A stretch of 64,000 nt of DNA from NCBI GenBank assembly GCA_023150875.1, contig JAKLKC010000022.1, positions 1-64,000 of the forward strand, given 5' to 3'. The position numbers and the translations under genes were made by a program. The notes below the pieces were generated by a model that did not search any database, had not been told where the DNA came from, and saw only the letters and a list, made by a program, of their open reading frames with translations. This DNA is from Myxococcota bacterium (GTDB lineage Bacteria > Myxococcota_A > UBA796 > UBA9615 > JAKLKC01). Below, one piece after another: positions 1-8,179 of this stretch (the stretch's first letter is position 1; the number at the start of each line of letters is the position of its first letter).

Positions 1-4
1 CCGC

Positions 5-25
5 GGCGGGGGACAAGCCCCCGCC
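5..25. repeat. GC-rich perfect hairpin at the left edge (REP-like or terminator)
   Basis: GGCGGGGG (5-12) and CCCCCGCC (18-25) form a perfect 8-bp stem around a 5-nt loop. It lies just beyond the 3' end of the leftward gene ending at 76, so it could act as its terminator. No T-tract follows on either strand. Dispersed intergenic repeats often have this form, but I see no second copy in the window. Confidence 0.5.
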
Positions 26-75
26 CTACGTTCCGGATCGGGTGGGCCTGGGAACGGAGAAACTGGGGAGGAACC

Positions 76-867
76 TTAGGAACGACGTACTAGTCCCGCC
101 GGACTCGCATCGGGCTCGAAGACGAGGAGATCCCCTCCCTGGTAGTCCACGTCGACCGCGCCCACCGTCGGACTCTCCACTTCGACCGACCCGTCGGCGA
201 GCTCCGTGCTCCCGACACAGGGTTGGACGACGGCATCGAGTCCCGTCGTGGCCCGCTCTTCCCTCGGGATCATCCTCACGATCTTGGGGGGAGGGGTCGA
301 TGCGTCGCGCTTGGCGAACAGGACCCGGAAGCTCTTGGAGGGCGGCTCGTCCGCGCCGCCGCCGTGGGCGTCCCAGTCGTACGCTCTCGCGTCCGCCCAG
401 AGCACCAGTGCGTAGGGCCACTTGCCGATGTCGTAGGGAGCGTCGCCAGAAGGATCGCTGGGGGGCTCAAGTGCGGCGGCGGACTCTGCGGACCGGCGGA
501 AGAGGACCGCGTACACGCCATCCCACCCTGCGGCCTCGCCGTTCAGGCCGAGGACGATGTCCGCGGAGAGGTACCGGTCCAGGAAGTCGTTCCACCGCTT
601 CAGCGCGCAGAAGGCGAGCTTCTTGCGCCGCTGCGGGTAGGGGACCGCCGCGTCGTCGAGGGTGTCGGCGGTCAGGCCGAAGGAGTAGAACTCGGTGAGA
701 GGGCCCGTCTCGCCGACGACGTTCGTCTCCCCCTCGTTGGTGTACCACCACACCTTCTCCACCCCCTGGGCGGCGAAGTAGCTCAACCGCTCGCACGCCT
801 GCCGGGCCTGCTCCCGCTCCGAGGTGAAGGCCCACTCCGGCCAGGTGGACTCCCACCGGACAGGCAA
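76..867 (-). CDS. Probable N-terminally truncated TIM-barrel (glycoside-hydrolase-like) protein
   Basis: A 263-residue reading frame. The first ~60 residues (WESTWPEWAF, an EQARQA helix, then GVEKVWWYTNEGE) look like the last barrel strands of a clan GH-A-type glycosidase rather than a protein N terminus, and there is no signal peptide. The start is a TTG at 867, nine bases after AGGGGG. The upstream part of a normal barrel is missing because the sulfotransferase gene ends only 43 bp away. Residues 100-263 contain no motif I recognise. It is either a remnant of a larger gene or a short stand-alone protein. The product assignment is inference from general fold-like spacing only. Confidence 0.45.
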   Translation of the reverse strand: MPVRWESTWPEWAFTSEREQARQACERLSYFAAQGVEKVWWYTNEGETNVVGETGPLTEFYSFGLTADTLDDAAVPYPQRRKKLAFCALKRWNDFLDRYLSADIVLGLNGEAAGWDGVYAVLFRRSAESAAALEPPSDPSGDAPYDIGKWPYALVLWADARAYDWDAHGGGADEPPSKSFRVLFAKRDASTPPPKIVRMIPREERATTGLDAVVQPCVGSTELADGSVEVESPTVGAVDVDYQGGDLLVFEPDASPAGLVRRS

Positions 868-878
868 ACAGCATCCCC

Positions 879-899
879 CTCGGTCGCTCCCCGACCGAG
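879..899 (-). terminator. Hairpin after the sulfotransferase gene
   Basis: CTCGGTCG (879-886) and CGACCGAG (892-899) form a perfect 8-bp stem with a 5-nt loop, eleven bases past the stop of the leftward sulfotransferase-like gene. There is no U-run, so an intrinsic terminator is plausible only in the stem-only form seen in GC-rich genomes. It also lies just upstream of the TTG start of the next gene. Confidence 0.4.
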
Positions 900-909
900 T
901 TCCAGCGCC

Positions 910-1548
910 TCAGGCCGGCTTCGGGGCGGTGAGGCCGTCCTTGCGGTTGCGGTAGAGCTTCTCGTCCACCGCTTCCACCATCTTGCGCTCGTCGAGGCGG
1001 CCGCCCAGGAAGGCGTTGACCGACTTCGCCACCGCCGCCGGGTCCTGGACCGCCTGGTCGTACCGGACCTCGATCATTCGCCAGTTGGGCTTCTTGCGGG
1101 CCAGGATCCGGACCTCGGCGAGGTGGTGGCGGTAGGCCTCCGCCATCGCCGCGTCGTCGGTGGCGTCGGCCTCGTCGCGGTGCTTCAGCATCTTGTTCTG
1201 GCTGGCCAGGACCTCGTCGATGTCGCGTCGCATGAACACGATGTCGTAGGCGCTGTCGTCGGGGAGCTGCTTGAGCAGCCAGGAGATCACCTTCACGGCC
1301 TTGCCCCGGCCGTCCCGCACCCAGGACTTGTCCGGGTCCTTCTCCATGTCCTTGACGCGCTCGAACTCGTAGTACCCCTTCGGGTTGTCCACGTCGGCCT
1401 GGCGCACGTGGTCGGTCATGATGGGCACGCCGCCGGCGTCGAGCATCTTCATCATCATCGAGGTCCCCGAACGGGGCAGCCCCGACACGATCACCACCGG
1501 GGCGCCGTAGCGCCGCCTCGAGAGCAGGTCCTTCATCGACTGGAGCAT
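910..1548 (-). CDS. Sulfotransferase-fold P-loop protein
   Basis: A 212-residue protein with an N-terminal P-loop, VSGLPRSGTSMMMKML (about residues 20-35). This is the 5'-phosphosulfate-binding loop typical of PAPS-dependent sulfotransferases. FMRRDIDEVLASQ near residue 105 resembles the 3'-phosphate-binding R-D-x-x-D region of the family. It lacks a signal peptide, so it is probably cytoplasmic and acts on a small or lipid-linked acceptor; the acceptor cannot be read from the sequence. It is the last gene of a leftward group that begins with two phosphodiesterase-like genes, 33 bp after the membrane-protein gene. ATG start at 1548 with a weak GAGG upstream. The family call is firm; the substrate is unknown. 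Confidence 0.75.
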   Translation of the reverse strand: MLQSMKDLLSRRRYGAPVVIVSGLPRSGTSMMMKMLDAGGVPIMTDHVRQADVDNPKGYYEFERVKDMEKDPDKSWVRDGRGKAVKVISWLLKQLPDDSAYDIVFMRRDIDEVLASQNKMLKHRDEADATDDAAMAEAYRHHLAEVRILARKKPNWRMIEVRYDQAVQDPAAVAKSVNAFLGGRLDERKMVEAVDEKLYRNRKDGLTAPKPA

Positions 1549-1581
1549 GTTCGAGCCTCTTGACGGATCGGAGCGTGACGG

Positions 1582-2400
1582 TCAGAGCGTGACCCCGAAG
1601 CGGTTCCGCAGGAGGAAACCCGCCACGAGGGAGGTACCGAAGAACCAGAGCACGATCCCCCCCTCGCCTCCGGGCAGGGGGCTGACGTCCCGCTCATCGG
1701 CGGCCACGCGGATCGACTCGAAGGCCGACTTCCTGGGGAGCGCGGCCTCGCCGGGGTAGAGCAGGGCCTCCCAGGTCTTGCTGCGCAGCACCGGGACCTT
1801 GCGGGGGCCCCCGCCCACGGCGAGGGCCTTGTTCTGGGCCTCGTCCCCCGCCGTCAGGCGGAGGGTGAAGTCGCCCTCGTCCTGCATCTTCAGGCGCCAC
1901 ACCACCTGCCCGTCGGGGGTGCGCACGGGTCCCGCGTCCACCGCGACCCCCTGGGGCACCTGGAGTTGGACCGCCTTGGGGCTCACCCCCGACTCGGGGT
2001 CCAGGGCCACCTCCAACAGCCGGACATCTCCCTTCTCGAGGGGCCGGTATGCGAAGTGGGCGACGAGTTGGACCATGAGGACCGTCATGGGGACGATCAT
2101 CACCAGCAGGGGGACCACGTTGTGGGCCAGGTATCGGACGTTCCAGCCCAGGGCCCGGGCCGTGGAGCGGAGCACGCCCAGGATGTCGTCGCGGTAGATC
2201 ACCACCGCGAGGATGTGGACCATGATGCGCTGCTTGGCCGCCGCGATCCCCGCCTGGTTGCTCACCTTCTTGTAGACGAGGAGCGCACCGATCCCGGCCA
2301 GGACGGGCCAGAGGACCAGGTCGAACCAGGCGAGCCTGTATCCGAAAGGGGCGAGGAGCACGTCGAACACGGCGCTGGTGAGGGCGTTGAACAGGTCCAT
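1582..2400 (-). CDS. Polytopic membrane protein of unknown function
   Basis: A 272-residue protein with hydrophobic segments at about 24-42, 95-118 and 248-265. A charged segment (KQRIMVHILAVVIYRDD) lies between the first two, and a ~120-residue soluble, probably beta-rich domain lies between the last two. The layout loosely recalls the three-helix Oxa1/EMC3-like (DUF106) membrane proteins, but the charged segment is not diagnostic and I do not assign it. It sits in the leftward operon between the small ribbon-helix-helix-like gene (51 bp) and the sulfotransferase gene (33 bp), so it may take part in the same envelope process as the phosphodiesterases. ATG start at 2400. Confidence 0.6.
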   Translation of the reverse strand: MDLFNALTSAVFDVLLAPFGYRLAWFDLVLWPVLAGIGALLVYKKVSNQAGIAAAKQRIMVHILAVVIYRDDILGVLRSTARALGWNVRYLAHNVVPLLVMIVPMTVLMVQLVAHFAYRPLEKGDVRLLEVALDPESGVSPKAVQLQVPQGVAVDAGPVRTPDGQVVWRLKMQDEGDFTLRLTAGDEAQNKALAVGGGPRKVPVLRSKTWEALLYPGEAALPRKSAFESIRVAADERDVSPLPGGEGGIVLWFFGTSLVAGFLLRNRFGVTL

Positions 2401-2451
2401 GGAGGGTCGTTCCGGGTGGGTGTCGAGACCGGGGGGAGATCCCGGCGGCGC

Positions 2452-2655
2452 TCAGGAGATGTACCCGAGCCCCTTGAGCTTCTTGCGGATGTCCTCGTCG
2501 TTCTTGGCGTCCTCGAAGTGGATCATCTCCTTCTCCAGGACGTGGGCGACGAACTCCTCCACGGTGGCGTAGCCGGCGACGTCGGCGATCTTCCTGACGC
2601 GCTCGTGCAGGTCCTTGTCGAGCTTGACGGGGACGGTCTTCCCGAATCCGAACAT
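2452..2655 (-). CDS. Small ribbon-helix-helix-like protein with LKGLGYI tail
   Basis: 67 residues. TVPVKLDKDLHERVRKIA followed by TVEEFVAHVLEKEM fits the beta-strand, helix, helix plan of ribbon-helix-helix (Arc/MetJ/CopG) proteins. The C terminus, KKLKGLGYIS, resembles the L-(R/K)-x-LGY ending common on sulfatase/alkaline-phosphatase-superfamily proteins and recurs on the divergent lipoprotein at 7212 (KLKALGYL). It lies 11 bp downstream of the first phosphodiesterase gene, so it is co-transcribed with it. It could be an operon regulator or a small partner of the phosphatases; the sequence does not decide. The start is the ATG at 2655. A longer frame continuing upstream on this strand is a shadow of the phosphodiesterase gene. 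Confidence 0.65.
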   Translation of the reverse strand: MFGFGKTVPVKLDKDLHERVRKIADVAGYATVEEFVAHVLEKEMIHFEDAKNDEDIRKKLKGLGYIS

Positions 2656-2666
2656 GGCGATTCCCT

Positions 2667-4685
2667 TCAGGGGGTGAAGATGTCCCTGCCCTCCATGCCG
2701 GCGGGCGCGGGGACACCGAAGTGGGACAGGAGGGTGGCGGTGACGTCGGGCAGGTCGTGGCCCGTCCCGGGGATCTTCTTGTTGCTGAGGAGGACCCCGG
2801 GCACCACCTCGGGGTCCATGAGGTGGTTTCCGGACCAGCGGGAGGTGTTGTCCTCCAGCGTCGCCTCCACCACCTCGCCCAGGGTGGACTCGTCGGAGCA
2901 CCCGTACCCCGCGTCGTAGCCGACGACGAGGTCCGGCGCCTCCGCGACGCGGTCCGCCGAGTAGATGTCCCGGGCCCGGAACACCCGGCGCACCACCGGG
3001 GCGGCCTTCTCGGTGTCGGCCCATCCCTGGAGGCGGGACGAGATCTCGCCCAGCAGCGCGTCCGCCGCCCCGGGGTCCACGATGCCTTGGGCCTCGCGCC
3101 CGGCGAGGTTCAGGTACACCCCGTTGAACCCCAGGCCGTAGGCCCGGGTCTTCGACCAGTCCACGTCGCCCGTGGCGATCTGGCCGGTCCTCTTCCCGTC
3201 CTTCAGCACCAGGTATCCCTGGTCCCGGAGCCAGGAGTTCAGGTGGGCGGTCCTGGGCTGGGACTGGAACCCGTGGTCGCTCATGACGATGACCAGGGTG
3301 TCCTCCGGGACCCGGTCCAGCACCCGGCCGAGGACCTGGTCGACGTGCCGGTAGTACCCCTCGATGTCCTGGCCGTGGGTGTGGGCGGCCTCGGGCTCGA
3401 AGGCGGGGTGGGGCGGCGCCGAGGGGTCCTTGGGATCCCCGAGTCGCCACAGCATGTGGCACTGGAGGTCGATGTCCGACAGGTAGAAGAAGGTCATGTC
3501 CCCCCGCTGGAAGCGGCCGAGGGCGAGGTCGATCATCGCGCCGGAGTCCTCCTGGACCAGGGCGACCTGGCGGCGGTAGTCGTCGTCGTCGAACAGCCGG
3601 TCCTTGAGGGCGTTGGTCTCCTCGGGCATCCCCTGGGTGTAGAAGTGCCCCAGCAGCGCGTACAGCTCGGTGGCGAAGCCCGAGGGGGTGGTGACGTCCT
3701 GGGCGGGGGCGGCGGGGGAGACGTTGACGGGGCTGGCGTAGACCTCGAAGTGGGGGCGGACCTGGCGCGCGTAGAACCGCACGATCCCCTCCAGGTTCAT
3801 CATCCCCGCCGGCAGCGCGTCGAAGCCGAGGGGCATCCACTCCGACCACTCCCCCTCCTTGAGCAGGGCGCGGCCGCCGCCGGCCTCCACCAGGACCTCG
3901 TCCCGGTCGGGGTCGATGCGGAAGGTCACCGGCGCGGTCAGGTAGTCGGCGTCGCCGGGGATCTGGCCCGGGGGCAGGTGGAACAGGTCGGGGGGGCCCT
4001 TCAGGCTGCCCCGCACCGTGTCGGGGGTGCCGTCCAGGTCGTCGTCCTGGACGCTGACGAGCTGGATGTCCCCCTTGAGGTGCTGCGCGCCCTGGACCGG
4101 CCGGTCGGTGAACCAGGTGTAGACGCCGTAGCCCCCCCGCATGTCCACCGTGCCCATGCCCGACAGCACCTTGGCGTCCGAGGGGGTGGGCGGGTAGTTC
4201 CCCGGGATTCGGTAGACCTCCACGTCCACCCCGGCGTCGTGGAGCGCGTCCCAGAACGGAGTCCCACCCCGGGTGTTGACCGGGCTCTCCCCCGAGACCG
4301 GCAGGTACCACCCGAACAGCTCGATCGCCTCCCCCGGCTCCACCGGCGGGGTGGCGGAGCTGATGGGCAGGTAGGTCTTGGGGTCGCGGTGGACGAAGTC
4401 GAAGACCCCGTGGCCCCCCGGGTCCCGGCCGGTCACGAAGGTCGACCACGCCACCGGACTCTGGGGCGGGTTGGCGGTGCCCAGGGACTGGAAGCCCCCC
4501 TCCACGGCGAGGCGGGAGGCGTTCGGCATCTTCCCCTCGTCCATCAGGCGCTGGAGGATGACGGGGTCCATCCCGTCGACCCCCAGGACGAAGAGCCCCG
4601 GCTCGTCCGGGGGCTCGGGGGAGCAGCCGGCGAGGGCGAGGACCGCCAGGGCGGCGGCGGCGATGGGGGTGCGCCGGTCAGCCAT
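2667..4685 (-). CDS. Lipoprotein type I phosphodiesterase / alkaline-phosphatase superfamily
   Basis: A 672-residue lipoprotein with lipobox LAGC at residues 18-21. The nucleotide pyrophosphatase/phosphodiesterase core is complete. LGVDGMDP (about 33-40) carries the first metal Asp. SPVAWSTFVTG holds the Ser/Thr nucleophile region. SDIDLQCHMLW supplies an Asp and a His, IVMSDHGF a second Asp-His pair, and GTGHDLPDV the last His. The metal-binding set therefore looks active, acting outside the cytoplasmic membrane on a phosphodiester or phosphonate. The substrate is unknown. It overlaps the upstream paralogue by 8 bp and shares several motifs with it, so the pair arose by tandem duplication. 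ATG start at 4685. Confidence 0.85.
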   Translation of the reverse strand: MADRRTPIAAAALAVLALAGCSPEPPDEPGLFVLGVDGMDPVILQRLMDEGKMPNASRLAVEGGFQSLGTANPPQSPVAWSTFVTGRDPGGHGVFDFVHRDPKTYLPISSATPPVEPGEAIELFGWYLPVSGESPVNTRGGTPFWDALHDAGVDVEVYRIPGNYPPTPSDAKVLSGMGTVDMRGGYGVYTWFTDRPVQGAQHLKGDIQLVSVQDDDLDGTPDTVRGSLKGPPDLFHLPPGQIPGDADYLTAPVTFRIDPDRDEVLVEAGGGRALLKEGEWSEWMPLGFDALPAGMMNLEGIVRFYARQVRPHFEVYASPVNVSPAAPAQDVTTPSGFATELYALLGHFYTQGMPEETNALKDRLFDDDDYRRQVALVQEDSGAMIDLALGRFQRGDMTFFYLSDIDLQCHMLWRLGDPKDPSAPPHPAFEPEAAHTHGQDIEGYYRHVDQVLGRVLDRVPEDTLVIVMSDHGFQSQPRTAHLNSWLRDQGYLVLKDGKRTGQIATGDVDWSKTRAYGLGFNGVYLNLAGREAQGIVDPGAADALLGEISSRLQGWADTEKAAPVVRRVFRARDIYSADRVAEAPDLVVGYDAGYGCSDESTLGEVVEATLEDNTSRWSGNHLMDPEVVPGVLLSNKKIPGTGHDLPDVTATLLSHFGVPAPAGMEGRDIFTP

Positions 4686-6951
4686 GGGCCACGTCCTTTC
4701 CCGGCAGGTGCACCCGCGCGCCGGGCGCGGCGCCGGACTGGAGGATCCGCTCGGGCTCGACGGGGCCCCGGACCTCGGCGGGCTGGCCCGGGGTGGCGAA
4801 GAGCATGCGGCCCTTCATCTGGTGCAGCGGCTTCTGGCCGAAGAGGCGCAGCACCGACACGGGGATGTCGGCGATGTGGGGGGCGTCCACGGCGATGGCC
4901 CGGTTCGAGAAGAACACGCCCGGGACGACCTCCGGGTCGACGCAGTGGTCACCGCTCCAGCTCTTGGTGTTGTCGCTGAAGACCTCCTCGGTGACCGCGC
5001 CCGTGGCGCACTCCCAGGAGTTGCGGTAGCCGCCCTCGTAGCCCACCAGGAGGTCGGGGGCGTCGAAGCGGTAGGGTCCGTCCGCCGAGGCGATGGCGGA
5101 GCGGACCTTCCGCACGCACCGCTGCCCGGTGGCGGGGTCCACCAGGGCCTCCAGCTTGCGCATGATCTCGGCGATCAGGCCCACGTACTCGTCCCCCTCC
5201 TCCACGATCCCCGACTTCTCGCGGCCCTTGCGGTTGATGAACATGCCCGTCAGCCCGAGGCTGAACGCCCGGGTCCGGCTCCAGTCCACCTGTCCGAACC
5301 AGTCGCCGCTGGTGTGGGCCCCGTCCTTGAGGACCAGGTAGCCCTCGTCCCGCAGCCAGGCGTTCAGGTTGACGCCCCGGCGGAAGTTGGTGAACCCGTG
5401 GTCGCTCATCACGATGACCACCGTGTCCGGATCGTCGCCGACCTTGGCCAGCAGCTTGCCCAGCATGGCGTCCATGTGCTGGTAGACCCGGAAGATCGCG
5501 TCGGCGTAGGCCGTCGCCTCCTTGTCCCGGTTCGCGGGGTGTGTGGGGTCCAGGTAACGATAGAACATGTGCTGGACGCGGTCGGTGGTGTCGAAGACGG
5601 TGGTCACCAGGCCCTTCGACGTGTGATCGAGGGCCTCGAAGAGCATCCGCTCCCGCTCCTCGCAGATCAGCATCGCCTGCTCGAAGAAGGCCTTCTCGTC
5701 GATGACCCGCTCGTTGAGCGCCCAGGTGTCCTCGGCGAGGCCGAGGGTGGCGAAGGGACCCAGCAGCTTGGCGAGGTAGACGCTGTAGACCGCGGGGTGG
5801 CTGATGGGCATCGCCGGGTTCTCGGGGTCGATGTGGATCGGGGTCATGTACAGGCTGACCTCCGGCTCCAGCGACACCAGGTAGAAGCGGGCGATTCCCT
5901 TGACCTGGATGCCGAGGCCCGCATCGAAGGAGAGGGTCACCCACTCGGAGTAGCGCTCCAGCTCCAGCGTGACGGGCGGGCTGCCCTCCACCTCCAGGCG
6001 GGCGGTGCGCCGGTCGGAGGCGACGTGCAGCGAGAACGGCAGGGTCATCCGCGGGCTGCCCTTCACCATGCCGTTGTCGGGACCGACGATCCGGCTGCGG
6101 ATCGTCCCCTCCTTGTTGCGGCGGAGCACCGTCTGCTCCCCCCCGGTGAACGCCGCCTGCCCGTCCTGCTGGGCGGTGCTGAAGAAGCTGAACGTGCCCT
6201 GGCTCCCCCGCAGGTCGGGGACGCACATGCCGCTGAGCAGCAGCCCGCGGAAGGGCTCCGGGGGGAAGGTGATGGGCACGCGCTGGATGGTGGAGTGGAT
6301 GTGCCGGTCCCCCAGCAGCTTCCAGAAGGGGGTGCCCTTGCGCAGGAGCTTGATCCGCGGCTTCTCCAGCGGGATCAGGTACTTGCCGATGTTGAGCACC
6401 TTCTTCGCCTCGCCGATGTCCGTGCTGGACAGCACGGGCGCGTAGGTGCAGGGGTCCCGGGTCAGGAAGTCGTAGATCCCGTGCAGGGAGGGATCGACGC
6501 CGGTGGAGAAGGTCGACCAGGCGACGGGGGACATGGAGGGGTTGCTGGTGTCCAGGGGGCGGAAGACGCCGCGCCCCGCCAGCCCCTGGAGGTTCGGGAG
6601 CCGGCCCTCCTGCATCAGGCGGGTGGCGATCCCCGGGTCCATCCCGTCGAGGCCGACGATGACGACCCGCTTGGCGGTGGCGTGCTTGAAGGGGTTCCCC
6701 ACCCGGATCAGGCGCCAGGCGACCGTGAAGGGCCACGCGAGGATGATCAGCACCGCGAGGCCGACGGCCGCGACGATGAGGAGCAGCGATCCGGCGAAGG
6801 CGAAGCCGGCGCCGGGACCGATGTAGGCCATCGCCGGAGGCGACCACGCCACGGCGGAGAGTCCGGCGAGGCCGGCCACGGCGAGCACGGCGGCGCTCCG
6901 GGCGCCGGGGCGCGCTGGGGAGCGGTGCGACGAGGTTTCCAGGTGGTTCAC
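4678..6951 (-). CDS. Membrane/exported type I phosphodiesterase superfamily protein (paralogue)
   Basis: 757 residues. The N terminus has a hydrophobic segment ending PPAMA, then YIGPGAGF and a transmembrane helix (about 50-75), so the enzyme domain is anchored and probably faces the periplasm. Catalytic motifs are VIVGLDGMDP, SPVAWSTFSTG, FDTTDRVQHMFYRYLDP, IVMSDHGF and VDAPHIADIP, a full set of two-metal ligands. It is a close relative of the next gene (shared SLHGIYDF/GGHGVFDF, LNAWLRDEGYLVLKDG, DPEVVPGV) but keeps the YIGPGAG segment that the lipoprotein copy lacks. First gene of a leftward operon, GTG start at 6951. The substrate is not evident; a neighbouring sulfotransferase suggests envelope lipid or glycan processing. 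Confidence 0.85.
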   Translation of the reverse strand: MNHLETSSHRSPARPGARSAAVLAVAGLAGLSAVAWSPPAMAYIGPGAGFAFAGSLLLIVAAVGLAVLIILAWPFTVAWRLIRVGNPFKHATAKRVVIVGLDGMDPGIATRLMQEGRLPNLQGLAGRGVFRPLDTSNPSMSPVAWSTFSTGVDPSLHGIYDFLTRDPCTYAPVLSSTDIGEAKKVLNIGKYLIPLEKPRIKLLRKGTPFWKLLGDRHIHSTIQRVPITFPPEPFRGLLLSGMCVPDLRGSQGTFSFFSTAQQDGQAAFTGGEQTVLRRNKEGTIRSRIVGPDNGMVKGSPRMTLPFSLHVASDRRTARLEVEGSPPVTLELERYSEWVTLSFDAGLGIQVKGIARFYLVSLEPEVSLYMTPIHIDPENPAMPISHPAVYSVYLAKLLGPFATLGLAEDTWALNERVIDEKAFFEQAMLICEERERMLFEALDHTSKGLVTTVFDTTDRVQHMFYRYLDPTHPANRDKEATAYADAIFRVYQHMDAMLGKLLAKVGDDPDTVVIVMSDHGFTNFRRGVNLNAWLRDEGYLVLKDGAHTSGDWFGQVDWSRTRAFSLGLTGMFINRKGREKSGIVEEGDEYVGLIAEIMRKLEALVDPATGQRCVRKVRSAIASADGPYRFDAPDLLVGYEGGYRNSWECATGAVTEEVFSDNTKSWSGDHCVDPEVVPGVFFSNRAIAVDAPHIADIPVSVLRLFGQKPLHQMKGRMLFATPGQPAEVRGPVEPERILQSGAAPGARVHLPGKDVAHG

Positions 6952-7097
6952 GGTGATCTCGGGTCGGGTGCGAGGGGTGCTCGCGCCCGGTCGGTCGGGC
7001 CAGGCTCGGAGGGAGGACGAGCCCGCCCCTCAGGTGTCGTGCGGTGGATCGAGTCCCGGTGTGGGCGGGCCAGGGTGCGGCGGCGGGGTTGCCCTGC

Positions 7098-7103
7098 TAG
7101 GAT
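7098..7103 (+). promoter_or_regulatory. -10-like TAGGAT in a divergent intergenic region
   Basis: The 260 bp between the divergent genes at 6951 and 7212 is GC-rich. The only promoter-like element I can point to is TAGGAT at 7098-7103 on the + strand, about 110 bases before the small lipoprotein gene. No consensus -35 is visible, so this is weak. Confidence 0.25.
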
Positions 7104-7211
7104 CGCCGCCGCCCCGCCCCCCGCGGGGCCCACCCTCGCTCCCCCGCCGCCGCGGGGACCGCTCCCGGCGGCGCCGACTCCGACGGCCTCCCTCCTCCAC
7201 GAAGGAACACG

Positions 7212-7697
7212 ATGATGAGAAGATCCCTTTCCCTCCTCGCCCTCGTCGGCCTGATGGCCGCCTGCGGAGCCTCGCTGGCCGACCAGGAGAAGGACGCCCG
7301 GGCCGCCCTCGACGCGCGGGACTGGGCCAAGGCCCGCTCCGTGGCCGAGCAGGCCCTCCAGCGCCCCGAGGTCGGGGAGGACCTCGCCACGGCGTGGAGG
7401 CTGGAGCAGGTCCGCATGGAGGCCCTCGCCCACGCCAAGCAGGGGGCGGAAGTGGTGTCGTCCCTGGAGCGGCTCGCGGGGAAGTACCCGCAGCAGGTGA
7501 CTCCGGCCCTCTATCGGTCCCTCGCGGACAAGCTCAACGCCGCGGGGGAGACCAGCGGCGCCATCGACGTGCTGGCGGCCGGGGACAAGCGCTTCCCCGC
7601 CGAGCACGCGGCGTTCACCGAGGCCATCGACGCCCTGAAGCAGGGGGGGCTCGACCCCGCCGAGATCGAGAAGCTCAAGGCCCTCGGCTACCTCTAG
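7212..7697 (+). CDS. Small TPR-like lipoprotein with LKALGYL tail
   Basis: 161 residues. The start MMRRSLSLLALVGLMAAC is a lipoprotein signal with lipobox MAAC. The mature part is alpha-helical, with helix pairs of TPR-like spacing (ARAALDARDWAKARSVAEQAL, then YRSLADKLNAAGETSGAIDVL), so it is probably a protein-interaction module. It ends KLKALGYL, the same tail as the small protein at 2452-2655. It is transcribed divergently from the phosphodiesterase operon and may belong to the same envelope system. The function beyond a periplasmic adaptor role is unknown. A second in-frame ATG at 7215 is an equally possible start. Confidence 0.7.
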   Translation: MMRRSLSLLALVGLMAACGASLADQEKDARAALDARDWAKARSVAEQALQRPEVGEDLATAWRLEQVRMEALAHAKQGAEVVSSLERLAGKYPQQVTPALYRSLADKLNAAGETSGAIDVLAAGDKRFPAEHAAFTEAIDALKQGGLDPAEIEKLKALGYL

Positions 7698-7783
7698 GGG
7701 ATCGCCGGTCCGAGGACCAGTCCGGCGCGCGGGGGCCTCCCCGGCGCTCCTCCCATGGGGCGTCGTCACCGTCGCCTCGTCCG

Positions 7784-8149
7784 TCAACGCGGGCCGAGCC
7801 TCGGCAGGGCGGGGGAGGGCGCCCCCGCGGGGACCGGCTCCACCTTCAGCACGACCTCCCGGTGCAGTTCGGCGATCTGGGGAGCCAGGGCGGCCAGCAC
7901 CTGCCGGCCCAGGGGCGTGATGCGGTAGTTGCGCCGCGCCTTCTCGCTCTGTCCGGGCACCGAGCACAGCCAGCCGTTCCTCTCCATGCGCGCCAGGAGC
8001 GGGTAGAGGGTCCCGGGACTGAGCCGGTGCCCGTGGTCCGCCAGCTCTTCGAGCAGCCACAGCCCGTAGACGTCGCGCGAGACGGCGTGGTGCAAGATGT
8101 GCATCTTGCAGAACGCCAGCCCGATCTCCCGTTCGATGGCGCCGCGCAT
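7784..8149 (-). CDS. PadR-family transcriptional regulator
   Basis: 121 residues. MHILHHAVSRDVYGLWLLEEL, LSPGTLYPLLARMERNGWL and RRNYRITPLGRQVLAAL form the PadR winged-helix signature: helix-turn-helix, TLYP recognition helix, wing. A short C-terminal helix (ELHREVVLKVE) places it with the small PadR-s2 type. The chosen ATG at 8149 starts a normal-length PadR; the frame continues upstream only as Pro/Arg-rich shadow. The start lies inside a dyad (8146-8179), so the protein probably represses itself. It is divergent from nosZ with a shared 413-bp intergenic region and is a candidate regulator of the nitrous oxide reductase operon. No effector can be inferred. Confidence 0.85.
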   Translation of the reverse strand: MRGAIEREIGLAFCKMHILHHAVSRDVYGLWLLEELADHGHRLSPGTLYPLLARMERNGWLCSVPGQSEKARRNYRITPLGRQVLAALAPQIAELHREVVLKVEPVPAGAPSPALPRLGPR

Positions 8150-8179
8150 TACGGGGACCGTATACCGCGGTCGTAATGC
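8146..8179. promoter_or_regulatory. Probable PadR operator overlapping its own start codon
   Basis: GCATTACG (8146-8153) and CGTAATGC (8172-8179) are perfect inverted arms. GACCG (8156-8160) and CGGTC (8169-8173) extend the dyad inward around a GTATAC palindrome. The left arm covers the padR start codon. Binding here would block padR expression. Confidence 0.6.

Noticed and set aside
4378-7215. 945-codon plus-strand frame opposite the phosphodiesterase genes
   Set aside because: Composition is Gly/Val/His/Arg-rich with no motif; it is the complement of two well-supported genes in GC-rich DNA.
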